A DNA stretch of 64,000 bases from an uncultured Desulfuromonas sp. GTDB lineage: Bacteria; Desulfobacterota; Desulfuromonadia; Desulfuromonadales; Desulfuromonadaceae. The notes beneath the pieces were generated by a model that saw only the letters and a list, made by a program, of their open reading frames with translations, did not search any database and was not told the DNA's origin. Location of the stretch: positions 2,728,001-2,792,000 of the forward strand of contig NZ_OY787469.1 in NCBI RefSeq assembly GCF_963678835.1. The letters are read 5' to 3'. The translations under genes were made by a program, and so were the position numbers. Below, piece by piece: positions 34,897 through 43,855 of this stretch (positions are counted from its first letter, which is position 1; each line of letters opens with the position of its first letter).

Positions 34897-36398
34897 TGAT
34901 GTTGAGAGCGTTTGTGTCCATCTGCTTTATCTGTCTGACCGTGAGCGTCCTGGTGGTGACGTCTGCATCGGCATATCGCCTTGCCGTGATGCCGATCCAC
35001 GATCTGACGGCATCGCGTAGCGGTTTGGACGTTACATTGACAAAACAGCTCTCGGACGTTTTTCAGCAACAGGGCCTTGATGTCATCCCCTACCACAAGA
35101 TGCTCACGTTTCTCGTTGACAACAGCATCCGTCGCAGTGGCGAGATCGATTCACTCACGGTGCGCCGTCTGGCCCAACAGCTTAACAGCGACGGTGTGTT
35201 GCTTACGACCATCACTGAACGCACCACTCAGCATCAGCCTAAAATCGCCATGACACTAGTGCTGGTCGATGGCCAAAGCGGCGAACAGGTTTGGGGCGCT
35301 ACAGTATGCGATCACATCAATGACAGTCAACCGCTGCTGGGAATCGGCCGATTGGAGAACGACGACGACCTCAAACACCATTCGTTGCGCTCCATCGCGG
35401 CCATGCTCAGTGCCAAAATTCCCGACATGCCGCAACGCGAAGCATCATTGCCCGACTACCGGATTACCGATATCGACCTTAAACCGGCGTTGGTGCGCAA
35501 CGGCAACCCGGTGTTCTGCCGAGTTCAGATTAAGTTTCTCAACCAGAGCCCCACCTATCTCGAAATGGAAACCAGCGCCGGCAGCACCATTTTGCGTAAA
35601 AGTCGAATCCCCAACTGTTATGAAGGACAGGTCGCAACCAGCCTACGAAACGGCAGCCACCCTGTTCATCTGAAGATTCACTGGTCCAAGGACAAGCTCG
35701 ATACCGTGGACACCCTGACTCGCTATCATGTGGCCAATACGCCGCCACCGCTGAAAATGCATGTCACCACCGGATTAAACATAGAAGAAACCTATGCCTT
35801 TTCCGACAGCGTGGTCATTCTGCCACGACTCGAAGAAGACCGCCCCCTGGACCGCTGGCAGTTAATGATCAAAGATCGTGAGGGAAAAACAATTCTCACT
35901 GAAGGCAAAAACGCATCATTGCCCGAACGCCTTGAATGGCGTGGCACGGATGCCTACAACCAACGCCTTGAAACCGGGCGCTACACCATGATCATGCAGG
36001 TCTGGGACGTTGCCGGAAACCGTAATCAGGTGGCCACAAAGTTTTATCTGCAACCCGCCAACCAGGACATGATCAATATCAGCCAGGTTCAAATCGACGG
36101 CAAAAATTATCTAAAACTGCGTCCAGCACAAGACCAACTGGTACCGGTCGAACAATGGTCGCTGGAGTTGGAAACGCCCGAGGGCAACTCCGTCTATAAC
36201 AAAACCGGCTGGGAGCTGCCATCACTGGTGGCAATTCCGGTCAATCTGGAGGCAGAGCGACTGATTTGCAGCGTGCAGGCTTTGGATCGTCTGGGCAACA
36301 ATGTCGAGATCAAAACCGCTCAGTTGGATCTGAGCAGCGCGCATGATCGAGTGGCGCAACGGCCGTCACAAAACCCCATCTGGTCTGCGGATTTTTGA
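34896..36398 (+). CDS. Exported protein, CsgG-like domain plus Ig-like repeats
   Basis: 500 residues, signal peptide about 1-25 (ASA). The N-terminal domain (about 28-185) follows the same pattern as its neighbours: YRLAVMPIHDLTA, LTKQLSDVFQQQGLDVIPY, LVDGQSGEQVWGA. The C-terminal two thirds are beta-rich; the segment near 350-385 (RLETGRYTMIMQVWDVAGN) resembles a FlgD-type Ig-like fold. Start at the ATG overlapping the previous stop (TGATGATG). The function is unknown. The context suggests a periplasmic scaffold for export or assembly of surface cytochromes. Confidence 0.72.
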   Translation: MMLRAFVSICFICLTVSVLVVTSASAYRLAVMPIHDLTASRSGLDVTLTKQLSDVFQQQGLDVIPYHKMLTFLVDNSIRRSGEIDSLTVRRLAQQLNSDGVLLTTITERTTQHQPKIAMTLVLVDGQSGEQVWGATVCDHINDSQPLLGIGRLENDDDLKHHSLRSIAAMLSAKIPDMPQREASLPDYRITDIDLKPALVRNGNPVFCRVQIKFLNQSPTYLEMETSAGSTILRKSRIPNCYEGQVATSLRNGSHPVHLKIHWSKDKLDTVDTLTRYHVANTPPPLKMHVTTGLNIEETYAFSDSVVILPRLEEDRPLDRWQLMIKDREGKTILTEGKNASLPERLEWRGTDAYNQRLETGRYTMIMQVWDVAGNRNQVATKFYLQPANQDMINISQVQIDGKNYLKLRPAQDQLVPVEQWSLELETPEGNSVYNKTGWELPSLVAIPVNLEAERLICSVQALDRLGNNVEIKTAQLDLSSAHDRVAQRPSQNPIWSADF

Positions 36399-36399
36399 C

Positions 36400-37002
36400 A
36401 TGGTGCGTCTATTTGTTCTTGCCCTACTCTGCAGCTTATTAACCGCCTGCGCCGGAAAACCACCGACAACGACGGAAGTTCCCGGCCAGCATAAATCAGC
36501 CGGATTTTGCCGGATTACCGTGCTGCCTTTTGCCAACGATACCGATGAACCAAGACTGGGGTTGATCGCCGAAAAGATCTGTCAGACCGAGCTGTTACAG
36601 CGTGAAGCTCAAGTAGTTAATGAAGCGGATGTCCGTCTTTTTCTACACAAGCGACAGGTCTTCACCTCCGAGTTGACTCAACACGGCAGCACAGAACTGT
36701 ATGCCGCCTTTGCCAAAGAGCTTAAAACGCAAGGGATCATCCGCGGTCGAATTCTCACGCTGGATGAAGAGAAAAAACAGGGCGAAATTGTTCCTGTCAT
36801 CACCCTGCAACTGGAATTGATCAATGCCATGGATGGGCAATTAATTGTCAGTTCTTTTCTGCGTCGCAGCGGTGAAGATTATCGCACCATTCTTCATTAC
36901 GGTGTCATTCGCACCCGTAGCGAATTGATCCGGCAGATCATTGCCGAAATTTTTAACGACTGGATAGCGCGAGGAGTTGTGAGTTGTCAAAAATCTGCCT
37001 GA
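36400..37002 (+). CDS. CsgG-like lipoprotein 2
   Basis: 200 residues from the ATG at 36400, one base after the previous stop. The lipoprotein signal has lipobox LLTAC. The mature part repeats the family plan: RITVLPFANDTDEPRLG, CQTELLQREAQVVNEADV, ELKTQGIIRGRIL and TLQLELINAMDGQLIVSS. It is distantly related to the lipoprotein at 34327. The end overlaps the next gene by 19 bp, so the group 34327-38603 is tightly coupled. Confidence 0.74.
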   Translation: MVRLFVLALLCSLLTACAGKPPTTTEVPGQHKSAGFCRITVLPFANDTDEPRLGLIAEKICQTELLQREAQVVNEADVRLFLHKRQVFTSELTQHGSTELYAAFAKELKTQGIIRGRILTLDEEKKQGEIVPVITLQLELINAMDGQLIVSSFLRRSGEDYRTILHYGVIRTRSELIRQIIAEIFNDWIARGVVSCQKSA

Positions 37003-38603
37003 AAATCTGCCTGACCACCCTGATCTGTCTGTTATGGATGGGGAGCGCAAGCCATGCCCTGTTCTGGCAGGATCCACCGCTTGTCACCATCAATGACCAA
37101 TCCTGGAATCGTCAAGACTTCCTCAACTGGTGGCCGGAATGGAAAGAGCCGGGCATGGAACAACCGCAAAGTCCGGATGACTTCATCGACTGGATACTTC
37201 TCTCTGATGAAGCGGAGCAGATGCAGCTGTATGATGAACCGCGTTTCAAGCAAAAAGTGCATACCTTCTTGAAGGTTCGCTCACTGATGATGCTAAAAAA
37301 TGAGGAAGTGGATGAAAAAATCTCCGTCAGTGATGAGGAGATCGATCGCATCTATCACCGTGATTATACACCGTTGCTCAAATTACGTTCCATTGAACTG
37401 GACAGCGAGAAACAATGCGCTGCGTTTATGCAGGCGGTCAGTCAAGGATTATCCAGCGACGAGGTTCTCAGCGATCCGGCGTTAAAACTGCCGCAAACAG
37501 GCTTATCTGAACCGATTGTTCAACGCCCCAACCAGTTACCACCGCATGTTCGCACCTTGTACGAACAAGACCCACAAACCCGTTACCTGCCGGCTTACAG
37601 TTATCAGGATCGTTGGTTTATTCTCGAGATTATGCAACGTGACCCAGGCAATGACAATGATCGGGCCAATGTCGCTGAATCCATCATCTATAAACTGCGT
37701 AAAGACAAACAACGTGAGCTGACCGGGCAGCTCAATCTGCGTTTAATGGAAAAGTATCAGGTCCAGATGGACGAGGAAGGGATGAAACGGATCCATGAAG
37801 ACGGCCCGGAAGAGGATGTCGCCGAGGCGGCCATGATTACGTTTCCTGATTTCACCATCACCGGACAGATTCTCTACAAAAACGCGCTGAGTCACTATCA
37901 GCGTTTCGGCGGCAAAGAGATGAAAGACACCTCGTTTGAGGAGATTGTCCAGCGCGTTGCCAACGATATTGTGGCTCAATCGCTCACCAGCAAGGAAGCG
38001 CTCAATCGCCACTACGAGTCAAAGCCGCCTTTTCAGTCGGTGTACTTTTTTTACCAGCGCCATCGCCTGATCCGGGAACTGGAAAACAAACTGATCCTGC
38101 CCTACACCGAGGTCAGTGACGAGGAGCTGACACGTTATTACAACGAACATCGTGACGACTATGCCTATCCGGTGCGAGTTCGCTACGTCAGCGTGGAAAC
38201 GCGCAACGAAAAAATGGCCCTGAAATTGCGTGAAGATTTGCGTCAAGGCGCTGATTTTTATCAGACCTTATCACCGTTATCCCCCGCAGGCATTGAAACG
38301 AAAACAACACCGCTGGCCCATCTTATCCCGGAAATGCAGGACTTAATTGACCGTTTACAGCCGGGGCAAGCCGACATGTTAGAGGTGGATGGCTACTTCC
38401 ACTTTATCCGCTTAATTGAGGAACCTAAGGTGGATTACAAGCCATTTGACCAGATCCGCGATGTCTTGAAAGCGCAGCTGACACAGGCGAAGTTCACAGA
38501 ACGCCGCGCTGATCTGATTGCGCAACTGCGCCAACGCACGACAATTACCGTGAATCAAAATCAATGGCAACGCTGTCTCAATGAACTCAACAAGGGGCAA
38601 TAA
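36984..38603 (+). CDS. PpiC/SurA-type peptidyl-prolyl isomerase
   Basis: 539 residues. A signal peptide (about 1-26) is followed by helical SurA-like chaperone segments (about 60-130, 290-370) and a parvulin-like region (about 380-490) with YAYPVRVRYVSVETRN, LREDLRQGADFYQTL and PGQADMLEVDGYFHFIRL. Likely a periplasmic folding factor. The start is a TTG at 36984 with GAGGAG seven bases upstream, inside the end of the previous gene. Isomerase genes of this type accompany extracellular cytochromes in Geobacter, which suggests a role in folding or secreting them. Confidence 0.83.
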   Translation: MSKICLKICLTTLICLLWMGSASHALFWQDPPLVTINDQSWNRQDFLNWWPEWKEPGMEQPQSPDDFIDWILLSDEAEQMQLYDEPRFKQKVHTFLKVRSLMMLKNEEVDEKISVSDEEIDRIYHRDYTPLLKLRSIELDSEKQCAAFMQAVSQGLSSDEVLSDPALKLPQTGLSEPIVQRPNQLPPHVRTLYEQDPQTRYLPAYSYQDRWFILEIMQRDPGNDNDRANVAESIIYKLRKDKQRELTGQLNLRLMEKYQVQMDEEGMKRIHEDGPEEDVAEAAMITFPDFTITGQILYKNALSHYQRFGGKEMKDTSFEEIVQRVANDIVAQSLTSKEALNRHYESKPPFQSVYFFYQRHRLIRELENKLILPYTEVSDEELTRYYNEHRDDYAYPVRVRYVSVETRNEKMALKLREDLRQGADFYQTLSPLSPAGIETKTTPLAHLIPEMQDLIDRLQPGQADMLEVDGYFHFIRLIEEPKVDYKPFDQIRDVLKAQLTQAKFTERRADLIAQLRQRTTITVNQNQWQRCLNELNKGQ

Positions 38604-40538
38604 ATGATGAATCGATGGTTCCCATCTTTTTTGATCGTTCTTTGTATGTTGTTACTCAGCTATGGCTGTTCCGGGTCCAGAGGCTCAGCCAGACGAGTCG
38701 TTAAAGACTGTCTCGACTGCCATGCTGAATATCAGACGATGTTGCAGCACGATCGTCTGCATGATCCTCTCAAAGGGGGAACCTGCAACGGCTGTCATCG
38801 TAACCACGGGCTACTCGGCGGGGTTTACCTCAATACCGCTGAAAATGAACTCTGTTTCAAATGCCACCAGCAGATCACCTCAACGGCTGAGGATGCCGTC
38901 GTCCATCAACCGGTTGCCAAAGGCAACTGCGCGCCGTGCCATGATCCGCACGGCAACAGCAACGACGCCCTGCTGGTCAAGAGTGGACGCGATTTATGCA
39001 CCACCTGCCATGACGAGTCGTTATTCTCCGGACGCGTTCGGCATCAACCGGTGGATCAAAGCTGCGGCACCTGTCATGCCCCCCACTTCTCGATGCATCC
39101 GAATCGCCTGACTCAGGAAGAAAGCGCACAATGTCTGACCTGTCATGACAACAAGGCCCAGATAAAGCAGCATCACAGCGGCTATCAGGTCACCACAGGC
39201 TGCAGTTCCTGCCACACGGTTCACTCGTCCAATCGTGAGGGACTGTTGCGATCAAGCATCCATCAACCCATTCTTGAAGGGGATTGTTCCGGCTGTCATG
39301 TCAGCTCGCAAGACCCATCACCGTTTGACCTGGTTCGCCAGGGTGCTGATTTGTGCCTCGGCTGTCACGAGGCCCTGCAACAAGATATGGCCCATGAGAG
39401 CAGTCACCAACCCGTCAAAGACGGTGACTGTTTCAGCTGCCATAACCCTCACGCCAGTAATCATGACAATCTGCTGATGCAAGCCCCTGAAACCTTGTGT
39501 TTTCAATGCCATGACCGGGAGAAAAAGCAAACCAGTCAACATCCGGCGTATTCCACCGGGCAATGTCTGGGTTGTCACACCCCGCACCGTTCGCCCACAA
39601 ACCAACCGGCGCTGCTGCGGGCGCCACTCAACAGCTTGTGCGCCTCCTGTCATGAACAGGGCCAACAAAACCTGCGGGTTTCCCATGCCCCGGTCAGTGA
39701 CACAGCCTGCGATACCTGTCACGCGCCCCATGGCAGCACACAGCCATCGCTGCTGGTCGAGCCACAACAGGAGCTGTGTTTAGACTGCCACGAAACCATG
39801 CGTGAACCGTTAGCCCGTCTCAACCTGCATGCCCCGGCAGCGACCAACGATTGCTCCGGTTGCCATCAACCACACGGCAGCAACAACCGCAATCTGCTTG
39901 AAAAACGGGGCGCAGCGCTGTGCGCCACCTGCCATGAAGAAACCGAAGAGATGCGTTTGCATGGCCCGACCCACAGCCCGTTTAAACAGGGGCAATGCCA
40001 AACCTGCCATGACCCACATGCCAGTAATTATGCCGGTCTGACCGTCAAGGACACCAATGCCATCTGTTTTGACTGCCATCAGGATTTGGTCAAGAACAAA
40101 AAAACGCATCAGCATTCACCGTTTGCCCAAGGCAACTGCACCACCTGCCACCATCCACACGGCAGCGGCTATGTTGCCAACCTCAAACAGGCCTTACCCG
40201 ATTTGTGCCTGAGCTGTCACGATGTCGATCATTACTGGGCCACAGGGGTCGCTCATGAACCGGCTCGTCAGGGACAATGCACCGCCTGTCACAATGTTCA
40301 TCAGTCAGATCGCCCTCACTTGCTGACCATGGACGTTGACCGTCTCTGTCAACAATGCCATGAAGAATCGCCCCAGCAACTGGCTGTCCACCACGGTGGG
40401 ATCGCTCCCGGAGGAGATCGTTGTCTGAGTTGTCACGACAGCCACGGCGGTCAGGACCGCTCTTTGACATTTCCGATTAAACACCAGCCTTTTGCAGAGA
40501 AGAACTGCCAGGCCTGCCACCAGGGAGGGACACACTGA
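38604..40538 (+). CDS. 26-heme cytochrome c, probable lipoprotein
   Basis: 644 residues with 26 CxxCH motifs by my count, arranged as repeated doubled-CxxCH units of the pattern CxxCHxPHxS....LL......LCxxCH. The signal ends LLLSYGCSGS, a possible lipobox. The long near-regular array suggests an extended molecular wire. From memory, Geobacter sulfurreducens encodes a 26-heme protein next to a smaller one near omcS. It begins at the stop of the isomerase gene and its own stop overlaps the next ATG (TGATG), so the two cytochromes are translationally coupled. Confidence 0.9.
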   Translation: MMNRWFPSFLIVLCMLLLSYGCSGSRGSARRVVKDCLDCHAEYQTMLQHDRLHDPLKGGTCNGCHRNHGLLGGVYLNTAENELCFKCHQQITSTAEDAVVHQPVAKGNCAPCHDPHGNSNDALLVKSGRDLCTTCHDESLFSGRVRHQPVDQSCGTCHAPHFSMHPNRLTQEESAQCLTCHDNKAQIKQHHSGYQVTTGCSSCHTVHSSNREGLLRSSIHQPILEGDCSGCHVSSQDPSPFDLVRQGADLCLGCHEALQQDMAHESSHQPVKDGDCFSCHNPHASNHDNLLMQAPETLCFQCHDREKKQTSQHPAYSTGQCLGCHTPHRSPTNQPALLRAPLNSLCASCHEQGQQNLRVSHAPVSDTACDTCHAPHGSTQPSLLVEPQQELCLDCHETMREPLARLNLHAPAATNDCSGCHQPHGSNNRNLLEKRGAALCATCHEETEEMRLHGPTHSPFKQGQCQTCHDPHASNYAGLTVKDTNAICFDCHQDLVKNKKTHQHSPFAQGNCTTCHHPHGSGYVANLKQALPDLCLSCHDVDHYWATGVAHEPARQGQCTACHNVHQSDRPHLLTMDVDRLCQQCHEESPQQLAVHHGGIAPGGDRCLSCHDSHGGQDRSLTFPIKHQPFAEKNCQACHQGGTH

Positions 40539-41719
40539 TGAATTATCGCAGTTGGATTATGTTGTCGCTGCTTCCAGCCCTGGTTTTGGTCAGTGTGAGT
40601 AACTCATTCGCTGCCTCGCACTGTTTCCAATGCCACGACCCAGCCCTTTTTAACGGTAAGGTAACCCATGCACCGGTCGCCAAAAACAAATGTGACCAGT
40701 GCCATAATCCACATCTGGCCAAATTTGACGGTCTGTTGCTCAAACAGGGCAGCCAGCTGTGCTTTCAATGTCACGATACCTTTGAGGCCAACGTTTTTCG
40801 CAAAAAAGTTGTTCATCAACCGGTCGCCGAGGGGCAATGCAGTGCCTGTCATGAACCACACGCTTCGGCAACATCGGGCCTGTTAAAACGCTCCATGTCC
40901 GAGTTGTGTCTGACCTGTCATAACGATATTGACGAGCAACCGGGTAAAAGCCACCCACCGTTTGCCAAAGGGCAATGCGCCACCTGTCATTTGCCCCACT
41001 CCGGTGATCGGCGCGCCCTGCTTAAAGCGGATAACAGCGCGGTGTGTTTGAGCTGTCATCAATCGAGCCCGGCATTGCGCCGTCAACACCTTAACCGCTC
41101 GTTGGACGGTGTCGACTGTCTGGAATGTCACCAGCCCCACAAATCGCAACAGGTCAGCCTGCTGCGGGAGAACCTCCATCAACCGTTTGCTGAGGGCAAG
41201 TGTCAGAGTTGTCACTCGCGCAACAACGACCTGAGTTTGTGTCTGAGCTGTCATGAACAGATTCTGACGTCGTTCAACCACCAATTCAGCCACCGGGTGG
41301 TCGGCTCTCAAACCAATGGATGTTTCAATTGCCACAGTCCCCATGCCAGTCGTCAACAGGGGTTGATCAAACAGGCACCGGGCCAGGCATGTCGCCAATG
41401 TCACGCAGGAAAATTTGAGCGCCGCGCCACAAGCCTTTATGTGCATCCTGAGGCCAACAACTGTGTGACCTGTCATCAGCTGCACGGCTCCGATCTGCCG
41501 GCCATGCGCAAAAAAGATAACGACTCGGCCTGTGTTGACTGCCATGAGCGTCACAGCAATTTCAGCCATCCGATGGGGGATAAAGCGCGTGATCCCCGTA
41601 ATGGCCAACCGATGAATTGTATCTCCTGTCATGATCCCTGTAACGGCACGATGTTTAAGTACAACCTCAGGGGAACCAGCGATAAGGGTTTGTGTATCCT
41701 GTGTCATGCCGGATATTAG
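40538..41719 (+). CDS. Exported 16-heme cytochrome c
   Basis: 393 residues, signal peptide about 1-25 (SFA-AS), 16 CxxCH motifs in the same doubled-CxxCH pattern as its upstream neighbour, with linkers such as HQPVAEGQC and LLKQGSQLC. It looks like a shorter relative of the 26-heme protein. The last hemes (CISCH, CILCH) sit in a less regular C-terminal segment. Predicted periplasmic or surface electron carrier working with the 26-heme protein. It is followed 10 bp later by an NHL gene. Confidence 0.9.
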   Translation: MNYRSWIMLSLLPALVLVSVSNSFAASHCFQCHDPALFNGKVTHAPVAKNKCDQCHNPHLAKFDGLLLKQGSQLCFQCHDTFEANVFRKKVVHQPVAEGQCSACHEPHASATSGLLKRSMSELCLTCHNDIDEQPGKSHPPFAKGQCATCHLPHSGDRRALLKADNSAVCLSCHQSSPALRRQHLNRSLDGVDCLECHQPHKSQQVSLLRENLHQPFAEGKCQSCHSRNNDLSLCLSCHEQILTSFNHQFSHRVVGSQTNGCFNCHSPHASRQQGLIKQAPGQACRQCHAGKFERRATSLYVHPEANNCVTCHQLHGSDLPAMRKKDNDSACVDCHERHSNFSHPMGDKARDPRNGQPMNCISCHDPCNGTMFKYNLRGTSDKGLCILCHAGY

Positions 41720-41729
41720 GAGGGACACT

Positions 41730-42671
41730 ATGCGTTTATTTTCATCCCAACAACGAAAGACGGACAGCGTCGACATGAGCGTGATCCACAAAAAAAACAG
41801 CACCAGGTTGACCCAACACCTGCTCTGTCTGGCTCTGCTGCTGTTGGTTCCGGCGCTGGTTTGTGCCAAGGCGCCATCCTGGCACAGCAGTCTGTCATTC
41901 CCCAAAGAGATGGCCATTGATGCGCCATCGGGATTGGTAATCGATCAGGCCCGCAAACGCTATTACGTCATCGATTATAACGCCGACCAGTTGGTGTCGT
42001 TTGATGAGCAAGGCCAATTGATCGATCGCTTTGATGCCATGGGCCGCCTGAAAAAACCGGTCAGCATGGCCTTTGGCGCACCCGGCAAGATGTGGGTGGT
42101 TCAACGCAGCACCAACGAACTGTTGTCTATCGACTTGAACAGTCGTGATGTGCGCCGCTTCAATGTGAGTAAAACGAGTGGCCAGCCGATGCTGATTGAC
42201 CGCGTGGCTACGGATGACCAGCAACGGCTTTATGTTGCCGACAGTCACAGTGGCCGGATCTTTCGCTTGGACGACAACCTCAAAATCACCACCATTTTTG
42301 CAGGAAAACGCGACAGCCAGCTGATCGATTTTAAAATTTCCGGCTCCACCTTGTATGCTCTGGACAGCCAGCATCAGCAATTACACAGCTTTACTCTGGA
42401 TGGCCAGCACAAGGACACGATTGCCCTTAAAGGGGATCTGGATCGGCCGGTTTCCTTTGTCTTGGATTCGCACGGCATGATCTACATCCTCGACCGGCCA
42501 CAAGGCAAAATTGCCGTCTTCACGGCAAAGGGGCTGTTCAAGTACGACTTTTGCCACCGCGGCGCCCGGCGTGGCCAGTTAAATTATCCCAGTGAACTGC
42601 ACATGGACTGGCAGGACCGTCTGTGTGTGGTCAATCAGGGCAATGATCGCATTGAGGTTTTTAAACACTGA
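41730..42671 (+). CDS. Exported NHL-repeat protein
   Basis: 313 residues from the ATG at 41730 (AGGAGGG upstream; the upstream in-frame extension overlaps the cytochrome). After a signal segment (about 28-47) come at least five NHL/propeller blades, e.g. PSGLVIDQARKRYYVIDYNA, RVATDDQQRLYVADSHSG and YPSELHMDWQDRLCVVNQGN. It has no heme motif. It is the second NHL gene of the locus, directly upstream of an OmcS-like cytochrome, so a scaffold or docking role is likely. Confidence 0.82.
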   Translation: MRLFSSQQRKTDSVDMSVIHKKNSTRLTQHLLCLALLLLVPALVCAKAPSWHSSLSFPKEMAIDAPSGLVIDQARKRYYVIDYNADQLVSFDEQGQLIDRFDAMGRLKKPVSMAFGAPGKMWVVQRSTNELLSIDLNSRDVRRFNVSKTSGQPMLIDRVATDDQQRLYVADSHSGRIFRLDDNLKITTIFAGKRDSQLIDFKISGSTLYALDSQHQQLHSFTLDGQHKDTIALKGDLDRPVSFVLDSHGMIYILDRPQGKIAVFTAKGLFKYDFCHRGARRGQLNYPSELHMDWQDRLCVVNQGNDRIEVFKH

Positions 42672-42693
42672 TCCTCTCGGATCATCAACGGTG

Positions 42694-43806
42694 ATGATGA
42701 TGTCAGCCAATCGAAGAATAAAAGCAGTTGAACAGGTGACAACGAGAAGAGTCCACGCCCTTTCCGGTCTCATCGCGGTTTTTTTGTGCCTGTTCGCAAC
42801 GATGACACACGCGAAGGTCACCGGTCCCTGCTCCAACTGCCACACCATGCACAACAGTCAGAACAACAGTCTGGTCAACAGTTCCGGACCAAACCATTCT
42901 CTGCTGGTCAACGACTGTGTCGGTTGTCATACCGGTGCCAACAGCCAAGGCGGCTCCACCCCCTTCGTTCACAACACCGGCACGGTTGATTACAACACCT
43001 CCGGCATTGAGGGAGATACGCTGGCTGGCGGCACATTCAAATATGTGGCAACCAGTGACTACAAAGGACACAACGTTGCAGGCATTGCTAATCCCGATCT
43101 GACCTTGTCGGCCCCTCCTGGATTTGATGGCGGACGCCCGGCGGCCGATGCTACCACCCCAGGTGGCGGCCTGTGGTCAAACCAGCAGATCACCTGTGCC
43201 GGCACCTACGGTTGTCACGGCAACCATGCCACGACCGACCCGTATCAGGCGATTTACGGCGGACATCACAAGAACAGGCAGGGCACGGCGATCACAGCGC
43301 CGGGGACGGCACCTGAAGATGGCTACCGGCTGCTGGTCGGCATTGCCGGGTATGAAGATCCTGAGTGGGAATTTACACCAACTGCCGCGCTGCATAATCA
43401 GTACAAAGGGGTGGATGATGCCGGTCAGTACAGTGACACATCGACCATCAGTTATTTTTGCTCGCAATGTCACGGTCAGTACCACAATCCATCAGCGAAT
43501 TTGAGCACCGGGGGCGGCTCCCCCTGGCTGCGCCATCCGACAGATTACGACATGGGCAATACCGACCTTGATTCCGAATACCGCAACTATGGCGACATCG
43601 GCAATTCCTATTTGCCCGCCACACCGCTGGCCAGTGCTTCGGTGGCCAGTGTGAAAAGTACTGTGACCTTTGCCGATGACACCATCGTCAACTGCCTATC
43701 CTGCCACCGTGCTCACGGCTCCAATTATTATAAAGCCATGCGCTGGGGCTATGCTGAAAGCAATGATGGCGGGTTATGCTCCAACTGTCATACCAGTAAG
43801 GATTAA
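42694..43806 (+). CDS. OmcS-like multiheme cytochrome, candidate nanowire subunit
   Basis: About 370 residues; ATG codons at 42694, 42697 and 42700 compete, none with a good Shine-Dalgarno. Signal about 20-45 (THA-KV). Five canonical motifs: CSNCH followed by TMHNSQ, CVGCH, CSQCH, CLSCHRAH, and CSNCH four residues from the end. At the place of a third heme is CAGTYGCH, a CX5CH variant (Cys168, Cys174, His175). The order and the flanks TMHNS, CLSCHRAH and a C-terminal CxxCH...KD match Geobacter OmcS, a six-heme filament-forming cytochrome, as I recall it. Related to the gene at 47665. Confidence 0.85.
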   Translation: MMMSANRRIKAVEQVTTRRVHALSGLIAVFLCLFATMTHAKVTGPCSNCHTMHNSQNNSLVNSSGPNHSLLVNDCVGCHTGANSQGGSTPFVHNTGTVDYNTSGIEGDTLAGGTFKYVATSDYKGHNVAGIANPDLTLSAPPGFDGGRPAADATTPGGGLWSNQQITCAGTYGCHGNHATTDPYQAIYGGHHKNRQGTAITAPGTAPEDGYRLLVGIAGYEDPEWEFTPTAALHNQYKGVDDAGQYSDTSTISYFCSQCHGQYHNPSANLSTGGGSPWLRHPTDYDMGNTDLDSEYRNYGDIGNSYLPATPLASASVASVKSTVTFADDTIVNCLSCHRAHGSNYYKAMRWGYAESNDGGLCSNCHTSKD

Positions 43807-43855
43807 ACCGGCCAGGGACAATATGTGTAACTCTTGCAGATTTAATGGAAATTCC

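Noticed and set aside
38604..41719. CRISPR-like or DNA repeat array suggested by regular CxxCH spacing
   Set aside because: The periodicity is at the protein level, with variable codons and spacers inside open frames.
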